A model generated the notes under the pieces. That model had not been told where the DNA came from, ran no database searches, and saw only the letters and a program-made list of their open reading frames with translations. Made by a program: the position numbers and the translations under genes. A stretch of 64,000 nucleotides of DNA from DASQFQ01 sp963805525. Its GTDB lineage: Bacteria > Actinomycetota > Thermoleophilia > Solirubrobacterales > Solirubrobacteraceae. Shown here in pieces: positions 16,875 to 25,339 of the stretch. How positions within the stretch are numbered: the first letter of the stretch is position 1; every line of letters starts with the position of its first letter. The stretch covers positions 1,364,001 through 1,428,000 of the forward strand of contig CAWDUT010000006.1 of the NCBI GenBank assembly GCA_963805525.1, read 5' to 3'.

Positions 16875-18386
16875 TCAGCGCACGATCACTGAGTCCGGTG
16901 CGCTCGTCAGCTCGAACTCGGCCGAGTCGAACCGCGCGAGCCGGCGCTTGTACTCGTTGGCGAACGCGGGCCAGATCGTGAAGTTCCGCCCGTCGGGGCC
17001 GACGTACCACGAGTGACAGCCGCCGCTGTTCCAGACGGTCGGGGCGAGCCGCCGCTGGATCTCGTCGTCGAAGCGCTCCATGACGTCGCGGCGCACGTCG
17101 ACCGCCGTCGCGCCGCGCGCGTCCATCGCGCGCAGCGCGTCGATCACAAACCCGATCCCCGCCTCGATCGGCTGCAGAGCGGAGTTGTTGCCGCTCGCGG
17201 TGTTCGGGCCCAGCAGGACGAAGTGGTTGGGGAACCCGGGGATCACGGTCCCGAAGTAGGCGCGGATGCCGTCCTCGTCCCAGACCTCTCGGATGCTCCG
17301 CCCGCCGCGTCCGACCACGTGGCGGAAGTGCGGCGGGTTCATCACGTCGAACCCGGTGGCGAACACGATCGTGTCCAACTCGATCTTGCGGCCGTCCTGC
17401 GTGACGATGCCATCCGGCACGACCTCCCGGATCCCCTCGGTCACGAGCTCGACGTTGGGCTGCATGAACGTCCCGAGGAAGTCGCTGCTGATGATGATCC
17501 GCTTGCAGCCGATCCGGTACTCGGGGGTCAGCTTCGAGCGGATCTCCGTGTCCGGAACCTGCCGCTTCAGGTAGCCGAGCGCGAAACGCTCAAGCCCGGC
17601 CAGTAGCCGCGGGCGCCGGACGAGGCCGAGGATGAGGAGCTCGTTGTTGTAGTAGATCGCGGACCGGATCGCGCGCTGCAGCACCGGGAACCGGCGCAGC
17701 AGCCGCTTCTGGAGGTCGCTGTGCGGATGGTCCAGGCGGGGGAGCACCCACCCCGGGCTGCGCTGGAAGACCGTCAGCCGCGCGACGTGCTTGTGAACCT
17801 CCGGGACGATCTGCGACGCCGTCGACCCGGTCCCGATCACGCCCACGCGCTCGCCGCTCAGGTCGTGCTCGTGATCCCACCGCGCAGAGTGGAACATCGT
17901 CCCGGCGAAGCTGTCCAGACCGGGCACTGCGGGCAGCTTCGGCTCGGTGAGTCCGCCGGCGGCGGACACCAGCACCTGCGCCGAGAAGGCCCCGCGATCG
18001 GTCTCCACGCGCCAGCGGCTTGCGTGCTCGTCCCACCTCGCGCCTCTGACCTCCGTGCCGAACCTGATCAGGGGCTCGATCCCGCGGTCGCGGGCAACGT
18101 GCCGGAGGTAGTCGAGGATCTCGGCCTGCGGAGCGAAGAAGCGGCTCCAATCCGGGTTCGGCGCGAACGAGAACGAGTACAGGTGCGCCGCGACGTCGCA
18201 CGCACAGCCCGGGTATGTGTTCGCCCACCACGTCCCGCCGAGCCCGTCTTCGCGCTCGAGGATCACCAGGTCCTCGTATCCAGCCTCGCGCAGCCTGATC
18301 GCGGTGCCGATGCCGCCGAATCCCGCGCCGACGATCGCGACGCGAACGTCCCGGAGCCCGCTGTCGGCACGCGGCTCGAGCACCAC
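16875..18386 (-). CDS. Flavin monooxygenase, Baeyer-Villiger type
   Basis: 503-aa FAD- and NADPH-dependent monooxygenase. The FAD Rossmann motif GAGFGGIG is at the N-terminus, the second nucleotide motif is VGVIGTGSTASQIV, and the Baeyer-Villiger fingerprint F-x-G-x3-H-x3-W appears as FAGTMFHSARW between them. GTG 18386 was chosen because it precedes the Rossmann strand by about 17 codons; the longer frame upstream crosses into the divergent cupredoxin promoter and has no family similarity. Such enzymes oxidise ketones to esters or hydroxylate lipophilic substrates. Substrate unknown; no redox partner is needed. Confidence 0.88.
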   Translation of the reverse strand: MVLEPRADSGLRDVRVAIVGAGFGGIGTAIRLREAGYEDLVILEREDGLGGTWWANTYPGCACDVAAHLYSFSFAPNPDWSRFFAPQAEILDYLRHVARDRGIEPLIRFGTEVRGARWDEHASRWRVETDRGAFSAQVLVSAAGGLTEPKLPAVPGLDSFAGTMFHSARWDHEHDLSGERVGVIGTGSTASQIVPEVHKHVARLTVFQRSPGWVLPRLDHPHSDLQKRLLRRFPVLQRAIRSAIYYNNELLILGLVRRPRLLAGLERFALGYLKRQVPDTEIRSKLTPEYRIGCKRIIISSDFLGTFMQPNVELVTEGIREVVPDGIVTQDGRKIELDTIVFATGFDVMNPPHFRHVVGRGGRSIREVWDEDGIRAYFGTVIPGFPNHFVLLGPNTASGNNSALQPIEAGIGFVIDALRAMDARGATAVDVRRDVMERFDDEIQRRLAPTVWNSGGCHSWYVGPDGRNFTIWPAFANEYKRRLARFDSAEFELTSAPDSVIVR

Positions 18387-18510
18387 ACTCGCGATCGTAA
18401 TCCACCCGGCGCCGGCGGGCGAGGCTCTCGTGCCACGCCGGGAATACGCGGCGGCACGACGGCGTCGGAAAGAGGTGACCGTCAATCCCTTCCCGACTTG
18501 GAGTCCACGC

Positions 18511-18840
18511 ATGCGAAGGTCAGCACTGCTCGTCTGCACCGCCGCCGCGGTCGCCGCCCTCGGCCTGCCGTCCGCCGGTGATGCGAGCGCGGCGAAGTCG
18601 GTGACGGTGAAGAACTTCGCGTTCTCGCCGTCCACCGTCACCGCCCGGCACGGCACGAAGGTCACGTGGAAGTTCCGCGACTCGACCACGCACAACGTGA
18701 CCGTCAAGCGCGGCCCGCGCAAGTTCCACTCACGCGACATACGGCGCGGGAACTACAGCAAGGTCGTCACCGCCAAGGGCACCTACAAGCTCATCTGCAC
18801 GATCCACCCGGACATGCACATGACGCTGAAAGTCACCTGA
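18511..18840 (+). CDS. Secreted cupredoxin (plastocyanin-like)
   Basis: 109-aa exported blue-copper-type protein: signal peptide to about residue 27 (MRRSALLVCTAAAVAALGLP...), then a single small beta-barrel. Copper ligands are visible as His in DSTTHNVTV and the C-terminal cluster CTIHPDMHM (Cys, His, Met). This is the amicyanin/plastocyanin-like pattern with one ligand loop shorter than in photosynthetic plastocyanins. The ATG lies about 125 bp from the divergent monooxygenase start. Likely electron transfer or copper binding outside the membrane; the partner is unknown. Confidence 0.88.
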   Translation: MRRSALLVCTAAAVAALGLPSAGDASAAKSVTVKNFAFSPSTVTARHGTKVTWKFRDSTTHNVTVKRGPRKFHSRDIRRGNYSKVVTAKGTYKLICTIHPDMHMTLKVT

Positions 18841-18880
18841 CGAATGGAGTCTCGCCGCTGCGAGGACGTCCCGCCCCGCT

Positions 18881-18979
18881 GACGCCGAAAGCCCGGCGAA
18901 CGCCGGGCTTTCGAAAGTGCTCCGAAGAGGACTCGAACCTCCACTCGGTTGTCCCGGACCAGACCCTCGACGTTGTCAG
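18881..18979 (-). repeat. tRNA-Leu 3'-end/terminator remnant, copy B
   Basis: Hairpin GAAAGCCCGGCG / CGCCGGGCTTTC followed by a diverged 56-nt tRNA-Leu 3' segment (several substitutions in the acceptor stem, variable arm and anticodon arm) and the first bases of the shared arm (TTGTCAGG). More eroded than copies D-H. It ends 7 bp before the stop of the next HdeD gene. Confidence 0.8.
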
Positions 18980-18985
18980 GCGCTC

Positions 18986-19564
18986 TCAGGCCGCCGCGTG
19001 CGCGAACGTGTCGCCGTGCGGATCGCCGCTGAGCTTGCGCAGTTGCCAGCCGGCGACGACGAACAGGGCGCCGCGCATGATCAGGACGATGCCGATGATC
19101 ACGGCGACCGTCGCCAGGCCGAGATCAGGCCAGGCCAGGATCAGGGTGCCAGCGATGAGGTCGAGAATCGCCGTGAGGATGTTGCCGTCGCGCCCCTCGG
19201 GCGATCCCAGTGCGACCACGAAGCGGACGATGCCGGCGACGACGAACCAGACGCCGACGATCAGGGTGAACGCCACCAGCGTGTCGAACGGCTTCTTGAT
19301 CAGCACCAGGCCGGCGATCGCGCTGAGCACTCCGATGAGCGCGAGCAGGCCGCGACCTTCGCCCTTGCCGAAGATCGAGCCCAAGAGCGCCAGGACGCCG
19401 TCGAAGAGCAGGAAGATGCCGGCGATGACCGTGAACGTGCTGAGCGTCTCATGGGGCGAGACGACGAAGAACACGCCCACACCAAAGGTCACGACACCGA
19501 ACAGCGTGGGCAGCCACCACAAACTCGTGATGGGCCGCAGGTTGTCAGCAGCGTTCGTGGACAT
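18986..19564 (-). CDS. HdeD/DUF308 family membrane protein 2
   Basis: 192-aa DUF308 protein with six hydrophobic segments: LWWLPTLFGVVTFGVGVFFV, LSTFTVIAGIFLLFDGVLAL, LIGVLSAIAGLVLIKKPF and onwards. It is a paralogue of the protein at 16183. It is the only gene between tRNA remnants B and C, making a very small module of about 0.7 kb. ATG 19564; ends just before remnant B, whose hairpin can serve as its terminator. Confidence 0.85.
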   Translation of the reverse strand: MSTNAADNLRPITSLWWLPTLFGVVTFGVGVFFVVSPHETLSTFTVIAGIFLLFDGVLALLGSIFGKGEGRGLLALIGVLSAIAGLVLIKKPFDTLVAFTLIVGVWFVVAGIVRFVVALGSPEGRDGNILTAILDLIAGTLILAWPDLGLATVAVIIGIVLIMRGALFVVAGWQLRKLSGDPHGDTFAHAAA

Positions 19565-19650
19565 GTGCGTGCCTCCGAGAGCGGAAACGACAGGGTTCCC
19601 GTGGTTCGCTCCGCTCGTGCTGATTCCTGCCTGTCGACGGATCCGTTAAC

Positions 19651-19753
19651 AACGAAAGCCCCGCGAACGCGGGGCTTTCGACAGTGCACCGAAGAGGACT
19701 CGAACCTCCGCCCGGTTGTCCCGGACGAGGCCCTCAACCTTGTCACCAGGGTG
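19651..19753 (-). repeat. tRNA-Leu 3'-end/terminator remnant, copy C
   Basis: Terminator hairpin GAAAGCCCCGCG / CGCGGGGCTTTC, then a tRNA-Leu 3' segment with a handful of substitutions, then the arm start (TTGTCACCAGGGTG), after which identity stops. Intermediate decay between copy B and copies D-H. It lies downstream of the PAS-LuxR gene and may terminate it. Confidence 0.82.
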
Positions 19754-19801
19754 CTAGAGCGTGGCGGGCTCCTCTCGACCTTTCGTCTGACGCTCCATGG
19801 C

Positions 19802-20932
19802 TCAGTCGGGCGCGGCGAGGAAGCGCGCCACCGCTTGGGCGCGGTTGGAGACGCGGAGCGCGCGGAGGATCTTCGCGACGTGCCACTTGACGGTGCTCTC
19901 GCCGATGAAGAGGCGACCCGCGATCTCCGCGTTGCTGAGGCCTTCGCTGACCAGGCCCAGGATCTCGAGCTGGCGGGCCGTCAGAACCTGCGCGACCTCG
20001 TCCCTGGTCCGACCGGCGGGACGTGAGGGGCGGTCGAGCTCCATCGCCCGGCGAGTGAGCTCCGTGGCGGCCTGGTGGAGCGCCTCGGCGGTGGCGCGCA
20101 CCTCCGTGACGTCCTGGGCGGTGCCGGTCATGCGCACGGGATGCCCGTCGTCGTCGGCGATCGCCTCGGCGCGGCCGTGGAGGTGACGGATGCGCCCGTC
20201 GGGACGCACGATGCGGTAGTCGACGTCGATCGGCGCGCCGGTCTCCAACGAGCGGCGCACCGCGGCGTCGACGCGCGCACGGTCCGCGGCGAACACGCGC
20301 TCGGAGGCCGGCTGATAGCGCGGGTCGAAGTCGTCTGGACCGATGCCGTAGATCTCGAAGAGGCCTTCCGACCACGCAACCCGGTTCGTGGCGATGTCCC
20401 ACTCCCAGCTGCCGAGCCGGGCGACGTGCTCGGCCTGGGCCAGCCGGGCGCGACTGCGCTCGACCTCCTCCTCGGCGTGCTTGCGGTCGGTGATGTCCGT
20501 GACGAGCACGAAGAAGCCGTGGACCTCGTCGCCGACCTTGTCGGGGATGTAGGACGCCTGCGTCCACCGGATTCCCTCGTGCGGCGTCGGGATCGCGCGG
20601 TCGAACAGCTGGGCCTCGCCCGCGAGGGCACGCTCGATGTGCGGCAGGTTCAACACGTACAGGTCCGGACCGAGGACCTCGCTGATGTGCATGCCGAGCA
20701 TCTGGTCGGGCGTGAGCCCGAAGAACTCGACGTAGGCGTCGTTCGCCATGCGGTTGCGCAGGTCGGCGTCCCAGTACCCGACCATCGCCGGAAGGGCGTT
20801 CAGCACCGCACGTACGTCGGCCCGCTTCGGGTCGGCAGGATCGCCGGCGGCCCTGTCCGCCGCGGGGCGCCACGTACGCTCGAACCGCGAATGCGCCCGG
20901 CCGGGCTCTTGATCGTGCGTCACGCGAGGCAC
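19802..20932 (-). CDS. PAS-domain LuxR-family transcriptional regulator
   Basis: 376-aa cytoplasmic sensor-regulator. Two PAS domains: about 40-160 (LNALPAMVGYWDADL ... VLVTDITDRKHAEEE) and about 175-295 (RLGSWEWDIATNRVAWS ... GTAQDVTEV), each ending in the PAC motif. A short helix joins them to a C-terminal LuxR helix-turn-helix (LTARQLEILGLVSEGLSNAEIA; STVKWHVAKILRAL). No kinase or receiver is present, so signal and DNA binding are in one chain. No membrane segment, so it senses a cytoplasmic or diffusible cue. Target genes unknown. Confidence 0.9.
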   Translation of the reverse strand: MPRVTHDQEPGRAHSRFERTWRPAADRAAGDPADPKRADVRAVLNALPAMVGYWDADLRNRMANDAYVEFFGLTPDQMLGMHISEVLGPDLYVLNLPHIERALAGEAQLFDRAIPTPHEGIRWTQASYIPDKVGDEVHGFFVLVTDITDRKHAEEEVERSRARLAQAEHVARLGSWEWDIATNRVAWSEGLFEIYGIGPDDFDPRYQPASERVFAADRARVDAAVRRSLETGAPIDVDYRIVRPDGRIRHLHGRAEAIADDDGHPVRMTGTAQDVTEVRATAEALHQAATELTRRAMELDRPSRPAGRTRDEVAQVLTARQLEILGLVSEGLSNAEIAGRLFIGESTVKWHVAKILRALRVSNRAQAVARFLAAPD

Positions 20933-21100
20933 CGCTCCCGCGGCGTCCAGCGGACCGCCGCGTAGCCGCGTCGGACTACGGCACGAGCAGTCGTCATGCC
21001 GGGAGTACTCCGAATAGCGGCATAGATCATCATCAGAACTAGCCTCACGGGGTGTATGACCAGTCTAACGGCGGGGTGTCGGCCTCGTAGGGTTCCGTGA

Positions 21101-21352
21101 GTGCTCAATCAGTTGGAGCGGCCCGTGCCCCCGAGTCCACACGAGTCGCTCTATCGCGAGCAGCGGGCGGCGCGCCGCCCGCTGCTCGCCGAGCTCGACC
21201 GCCTGCGCACACCGATCTACATCACGTCGGCGCGCAACATGACCTGCAAGGCGGCCAGGCGCGCCCAGAGGACGTTCAAGTGGACGGGCGAGAACACGTT
21301 CAGGACGCCCAGCGGGTTCAGGTGCAGGCCGTCCGGGCGTGGTGTCGCGTGA
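21101..21352 (+). CDS. Small protein with C-terminal Cys/Arg motif, possibly a fragment
   Basis: 83-aa frame from GTG 21101 whose stop overlaps the next gene's GTG, the coupling style used throughout the window. The C-terminal half (YITSARNMTCKAARRAQR, then FRTPSGFRCRPSG) resembles a motif common at the end of actinobacterial secreted proteins, with two Cys likely disulfide-bonded. A signal peptide is lacking, so it may be the tail of a longer exported protein. Unrecognised function. Confidence 0.45.
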   Translation: MLNQLERPVPPSPHESLYREQRAARRPLLAELDRLRTPIYITSARNMTCKAARRAQRTFKWTGENTFRTPSGFRCRPSGRGVA

Positions 21353-22074
21353 CTCACTCGTCGCCTGCGATGCAGCCAACCGGGCCGCCGGCTGACCCAC
21401 CGGTCGTCGACAACGTGCCGTCCGGCGACCGGGCACCGGCGGCTCCGGAGGGCTGGGTTCCCGCCGACCGGCGCTGGCTGGGCTTCGACACCCGGACGAA
21501 GACGCCTGCGCTGATCACCGTGGGCGTCGCGATCCTCTTCGTGGTGCTCATCCCGCTGCTGACGGGCTTGAAGGACTGGGACAACCCGGTCCGCGCCGGC
21601 GACCTCGTGCGCCTCGGCTCCTCGATCACGGTGGCCCCGCCGGTCGGCTGGAACCTGGAGGGCGGCGCGCGCACGACCGAGACGCCCGCCGGCAAGGCGA
21701 CGAACGAGCCGGTCACGGTCGCCGGCCCGGGAAGCTCGGCGGCCTTCCAGCTGGTCACCGGCATCGGCGACAGCACCGCGCAGGACCTGGTCGAGCGGGC
21801 CGCCCGCGCGAAGGACCTCCAGTTGCGCATCGACGAGTACGCGCTCCACGGGAGCGCCGGCACCGTTCGCACCGCGTCCGGCCTCACCGGCGTCCGCCGC
21901 TCGTTCGTCACGCCGAGCGCCTCGGGTGAGATCGTCGCCTTCCGCGTGCCGGCCACGACGGGGGGTCCCGTCGGGCTGATCGTGGAGATCGACTCGGCCG
22001 GTGGGCTCGACTCGGACCAGCAGGAGATCGACGCCATGCTCGACAGCCTCAGCCTCGTGGGGGCGACGTCATGA
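21349..22074 (+). CDS. Single-pass membrane protein, unknown
   Basis: 241-aa protein: Pro-rich cytoplasmic N-terminus, one membrane helix (ALITVGVAILFVVLIPLLTG, about 65-85) and an extracytoplasmic domain of alternating strands ending in DSDQQEIDAMLDSLSLV. It resembles generic actinobacterial proteins with a PsbP/LpqN-like fold, but no family can be assigned confidently. GTG 21349 overlaps the previous stop; ATG 21370 is an alternative. It is coupled by ATGA overlap to the PrsW protease gene and may be its partner or substrate. Confidence 0.65.
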   Translation: MTHSSPAMQPTGPPADPPVVDNVPSGDRAPAAPEGWVPADRRWLGFDTRTKTPALITVGVAILFVVLIPLLTGLKDWDNPVRAGDLVRLGSSITVAPPVGWNLEGGARTTETPAGKATNEPVTVAGPGSSAAFQLVTGIGDSTAQDLVERAARAKDLQLRIDEYALHGSAGTVRTASGLTGVRRSFVTPSASGEIVAFRVPATTGGPVGLIVEIDSAGGLDSDQQEIDAMLDSLSLVGATS

Positions 22075-23216
22075 CGGCGATCAGCGATACGGCGGTGGCC
22101 GTGGAGGAGTCCGGCTGGGGGCACGAGTTCCGGTTCTTCCAGCCCCGCAACCTGAGCTTCTGGGTGTACGTCTGGGGCGTCGTCGCCGGCAGCCTGAACC
22201 TGCTGCGGATGTTCGGCCCGACGACGACGTCGTACATGGAGGGGGCGACGTCGGCCGTCACGGTCTTCGTCCTCTACACCATCCCGTGGCTCCTCATCAT
22301 CCGCTGGTTCAACCGCTACACGCGCTTGCCCGCGGGCGTGCTCGCCGCCGCCGGCGTCTGGGGTGGCCTCGCCGCCACAGGGTGGCTGGCGATCAACGTC
22401 AACGGCGCGCTGCTGTCGTTCTGGCCGAAGGTGCTCGGCGCGCAGGATTCGCGGCTCTGGCACGCCGGCTTCACCGCGCCCTACACCGAGGAGATCTCCA
22501 AGGCGCTGGCGGTCGTGTTGCTGATCGGGATCGCCGGCCGCCTCGTCCGCTCCGCCTACGACGGCCTGCTGATCGGGGCGATGTCCGGGCTCGGCTTCCA
22601 GATCGTGGAGGACATCATCTACTCCTTCAACGGCAGCTCGTCCGGCCTGGGCATGGGCCAGGTCGACCGCGCGCTCGACATCGCCGTGCTGCGCATCGGC
22701 GTGGGCCTCACGTCGCACGTCGTCTACAGCGCGATCTTCTGCGCCGGGCTGATGTGGCTGCTCGGCCGGGACGGGAACCGGCGCATCCTGCTCGGTTCGT
22801 TCCTCGTCCTCTACGGGATGTTCGCGCACTTCGTCTGGGACGCGCCCGCCGGGCTCGCGGGCGACGACGGCGCGCTGCAACTGCTGTTCCTCGGGGGCAT
22901 CGTCGTGCTCGACCTGGTGGTGCTGTTCTTCGCGGTGCGCACCGCCGCCCGACCGGAGCGCGCCTGGATCCGCTGCATCCTCGCGCCCGAGGTCGAACGC
23001 GGCGGGATCACCGAGGCCGAGCTTGCGGCCGTCTCCGGCACGCGGCACGACCGCCGCCGCTTCCTGCATCGCGTCGACGGCGGTCGCCGGGTGGGCCGCC
23101 ACGTCCTCGCCGCAGCCGACGACCTCGCCCATTCGATCGCCAGGGACCGCGCCCAGGGCACGAACGACGCCGCCTTCGCGCGGAGCGAGCTCGCGCGCGT
23201 GCGCGCTGCCTCGTGA
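22071..23216 (+). CDS. PrsW-family intramembrane metalloprotease
   Basis: 381-aa polytopic protein of the PrsW family, glutamic-type membrane proteases that can cleave anti-sigma factors. Seven or more hydrophobic segments. The first catalytic motif EEISKA (EExxK-like) is preceded by FTAPYTEE; later conserved motifs include GFQIVEDIIYSF and SHVVYSAIF, with membrane-embedded Glu and His. The C-terminal 70 residues are soluble and basic. ATGA overlap with the upstream membrane protein and TGATG overlap with the CPBP gene indicate one operon. Substrate not evident; no anti-sigma gene is in view. Confidence 0.87.
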   Translation: MTAISDTAVAVEESGWGHEFRFFQPRNLSFWVYVWGVVAGSLNLLRMFGPTTTSYMEGATSAVTVFVLYTIPWLLIIRWFNRYTRLPAGVLAAAGVWGGLAATGWLAINVNGALLSFWPKVLGAQDSRLWHAGFTAPYTEEISKALAVVLLIGIAGRLVRSAYDGLLIGAMSGLGFQIVEDIIYSFNGSSSGLGMGQVDRALDIAVLRIGVGLTSHVVYSAIFCAGLMWLLGRDGNRRILLGSFLVLYGMFAHFVWDAPAGLAGDDGALQLLFLGGIVVLDLVVLFFAVRTAARPERAWIRCILAPEVERGGITEAELAAVSGTRHDRRRFLHRVDGGRRVGRHVLAAADDLAHSIARDRAQGTNDAAFARSELARVRAAS

Positions 23217-24067
23217 TGGCCTCCGATCGCCCCGGATCCGTCGTCGTTCCTCACCCGGCGGAGGTGGCGCACACCAATGGGCTCCGAGCCGGGACCGACG
23301 AACCGCACCGCGGGATCCGGAAGATCTCCGTCTGGGCCTTCGTCGCGATCGCCGCGGTCTACCTCGTGCTCGTCCAGACCATCGGCTACCTCGCCACGCG
23401 TGGCGAGGACACCGAGTACGCGACGTTCCGCACCACGGGCGAGATCTGGTCGAACCTGATCATCGCGGTGGGCGCGGGCTTCGTCTTCGTCTACGGCGTC
23501 ATCGCATGGCTCGGCTGGTGGCGTCCGGTGTTCGTCGATCGCAAGCCGGTGCAGCGCTGGGTGCGGATCGTGCCGACCGTGATGGTGCTCGCCATCCTGG
23601 GCGGGACCTACTACACCGGGTTGGCCGACGAAGGGCTTGGATTCACGCTCTCGTTGTTGTTCGGCGCGTTGCTCGTCGGCCTCGGCGAGGAGGGCATGTT
23701 CCGCGGGATCGGCGTGACGGCGTTCCGGAGCAACGGCTACTCCGAGACCCAGGTCGCGCTGTGGACGTCGCTCCTGTTCGGCATCGCGCACAGCACGAAC
23801 ATCTTCACCGAGGGCTCATCCGCGATCCTGCAGGTCCTCGTCACCGTGGCGGCGGGGTACTTCTTCTACCTCACGCGACGCGTCGGCGGCGGCCTGTGGC
23901 TCGCAGTGATCATGCACGCCCTCTGGGACTTCGGGCTCCTGTCGAGCAGCATCAAAGCTGACTCGATCTACCCCGGTGCCGCCCTGTTCGTCCTGGCCGA
24001 CATCGTGCTGCTCATCCTGCTCCTCGTGCGCCGGAAGCGGATCGAGCCGCGACCGGCACACAGCTGA
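23216..24067 (+). CDS. CPBP-family intramembrane metalloprotease
   Basis: 283-aa membrane protein of the CAAX-protease/bacteriocin-processing (Abi) family. Motif 1 is EEGMFRG (Glu158, Glu159, Arg163), motif 2 has His192 in GIAHSTN, and motif 3 has His234 in HALWDFG, all within predicted helices. Start ATG 23216 shares one base with the PrsW stop. Two different intramembrane protease families in one operon is unusual and suggests sequential or parallel processing of membrane proteins or peptides. Confidence 0.88.
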   Translation: MASDRPGSVVVPHPAEVAHTNGLRAGTDEPHRGIRKISVWAFVAIAAVYLVLVQTIGYLATRGEDTEYATFRTTGEIWSNLIIAVGAGFVFVYGVIAWLGWWRPVFVDRKPVQRWVRIVPTVMVLAILGGTYYTGLADEGLGFTLSLLFGALLVGLGEEGMFRGIGVTAFRSNGYSETQVALWTSLLFGIAHSTNIFTEGSSAILQVLVTVAAGYFFYLTRRVGGGLWLAVIMHALWDFGLLSSSIKADSIYPGAALFVLADIVLLILLLVRRKRIEPRPAHS

Positions 24068-24252
24068 GGACGCGAACGGCCCCGCCGCCCGTCGATCAAC
24101 CCAGCTCGCGCGCGTCCGTGGGCGAGCGTACCGAAGCGTGGTTTCGCGCGCAGCAGCGCGGTGGTTGATACGGATGGCCGTAGTCCCAGGGAGGCGTAAC
24201 GTCGGCTATGCGGCGAGCATTCCGTCCGTCGCGGCCGCCGAAGGAGGCCTCA

Positions 24253-25059
24253 ATGCCCTCCTCTTCGATCTCACCCGCGATCCGGCTTCCGGAGACGGAG
24301 GTGCTGCGCGTTGAGCATGTCGCGAAGCGATTTGGCCCCGTAGTCGCGTTGCGGGACATCAATCTGCACCTCCGCAAGGGCGAGGTGCTCGGACTGCTCG
24401 GCGACAATGGCAGCGGCAAGTCGACGTTGATCAAGATCATCGCCGGCTTCCAGAAGCCCGACTCCGGACAGCTCTACGTGGATGGCCGGCGCGTCGAGCT
24501 GCGCAGCGTCGACCAGGCACGCGCGCTCGGGATCGAATGCGTCTACCAGGACCTCGCGCTGATCGACCAGCTCAGCGTCTACGCCAACCTGTTCCTCCGC
24601 CGCGAGCAGGTCCACCGCGGCCTGCCATTGCTCAAGCGCCGGCAGATGCGCGAGCAGGCCCGCGTGGCGCTCGACGAGATCGGCATCCACATCCCGTCGC
24701 TCGACGCGCGCGTCGGCCGCCTGTCGGGCGGTCAGCGTCAGGCGATCGCGGTCGCGCGAACGATCGCGACCAGCACCGCCGACATCCTGCTGCTCGACGA
24801 GCCGCTGGCCGCGATGGGCGCCAAGGAGGGCGCGATGATCCTCGACGTGATCGCGCGCGTGCGCGAGCAGCGGCGCGTCTCGATGATCATGATCGCCCAC
24901 AATTACGCGCACGTCATGGAGATCTGCGATCGAATCAATTTGATCCAGGACGGCCGCATCGCGCTCGACACGGCGACCGCCGACACCTCGGTGAAAGACC
25001 TCACCGACATCGTGGTCGCAGAGTACGAGCGTGCGCGCGCCACGGCACACGCAGGATGA
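24253..25059 (+). CDS. Sugar-type ABC transporter ATP-binding protein (FrcA-like), orphan
   Basis: 268-aa single-domain ATPase. The start at ATG 24253 has a strong AAGGAGG seven bases upstream. Walker A GDNGSGKST, Q-loop VYQDLAL, signature LSGGQRQAI, Walker B ILLLDEPLAAM and switch His IAHNYAH. GDNGSGKSTLIK and the linker spacing are typical of the ribose/fructose (RbsA/FrcA) group, where many members carry two domains; this one has only one, as FrcA does. No permease or binding protein is nearby, so it was separated from its system or serves a permease elsewhere. The tRNA remnant D begins 30 bp after its stop. Confidence 0.85.
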   Translation: MPSSSISPAIRLPETEVLRVEHVAKRFGPVVALRDINLHLRKGEVLGLLGDNGSGKSTLIKIIAGFQKPDSGQLYVDGRRVELRSVDQARALGIECVYQDLALIDQLSVYANLFLRREQVHRGLPLLKRRQMREQARVALDEIGIHIPSLDARVGRLSGGQRQAIAVARTIATSTADILLLDEPLAAMGAKEGAMILDVIARVREQRRVSMIMIAHNYAHVMEICDRINLIQDGRIALDTATADTSVKDLTDIVVAEYERARATAHAG

Positions 25060-25088
25060 GCGCACAGCTTGCTGAGGCGGAGTCCTTG

Positions 25089-25283
25089 AACGACGAAAGC
25101 CCCGCGAACGCGGGGCTTTCGAGAGTGCGCCGAAGAGGACTCGAACCTCCACCCGGTTATCCCGGACCAGGCCCTCAACCTTGTCACCCGGGTGTCAGAT
25201 CCGTCCAATGCGTCCATAGCGTCCAGAACGTCCGGGTGTCTGGACGGATTGGACGATCTGGACGTTGCCGCGGATGTTGCCAC
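25089..25283 (-). repeat. tRNA-Leu att-like remnant, copy D (complete type)
   Basis: Hairpin GAAAGCCCCGCG / CGCGGGGCTTTC, then 56 nt (25126-25181) identical to the intact tRNA-Leu gene from the anticodon loop to the 3' end, then the shared arm. The arm has GTCC units starting at 25203, 25212, 25221 and 25230 and inverted TGGAC units at 25241, 25250 and 25259, all 9 bp apart within each set. GTTGCC follows at 25264 and 25276. The right edge adjoins a truncated patatin-like gene. Confidence 0.85.
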
Positions 25284-25339
25284 GGCGCACGAGGCGCGTG
25301 CCGGTTGGACTGCTTGGTCTACCGCAGCGCGGTCGGGGG

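Noticed and set aside
16387..18740. Long N-terminal extension of the flavin monooxygenase frame to 18740
   Set aside because: The extra 118 residues overlap the divergent cupredoxin gene and lack family similarity; GTG 18386 fits the Rossmann start.
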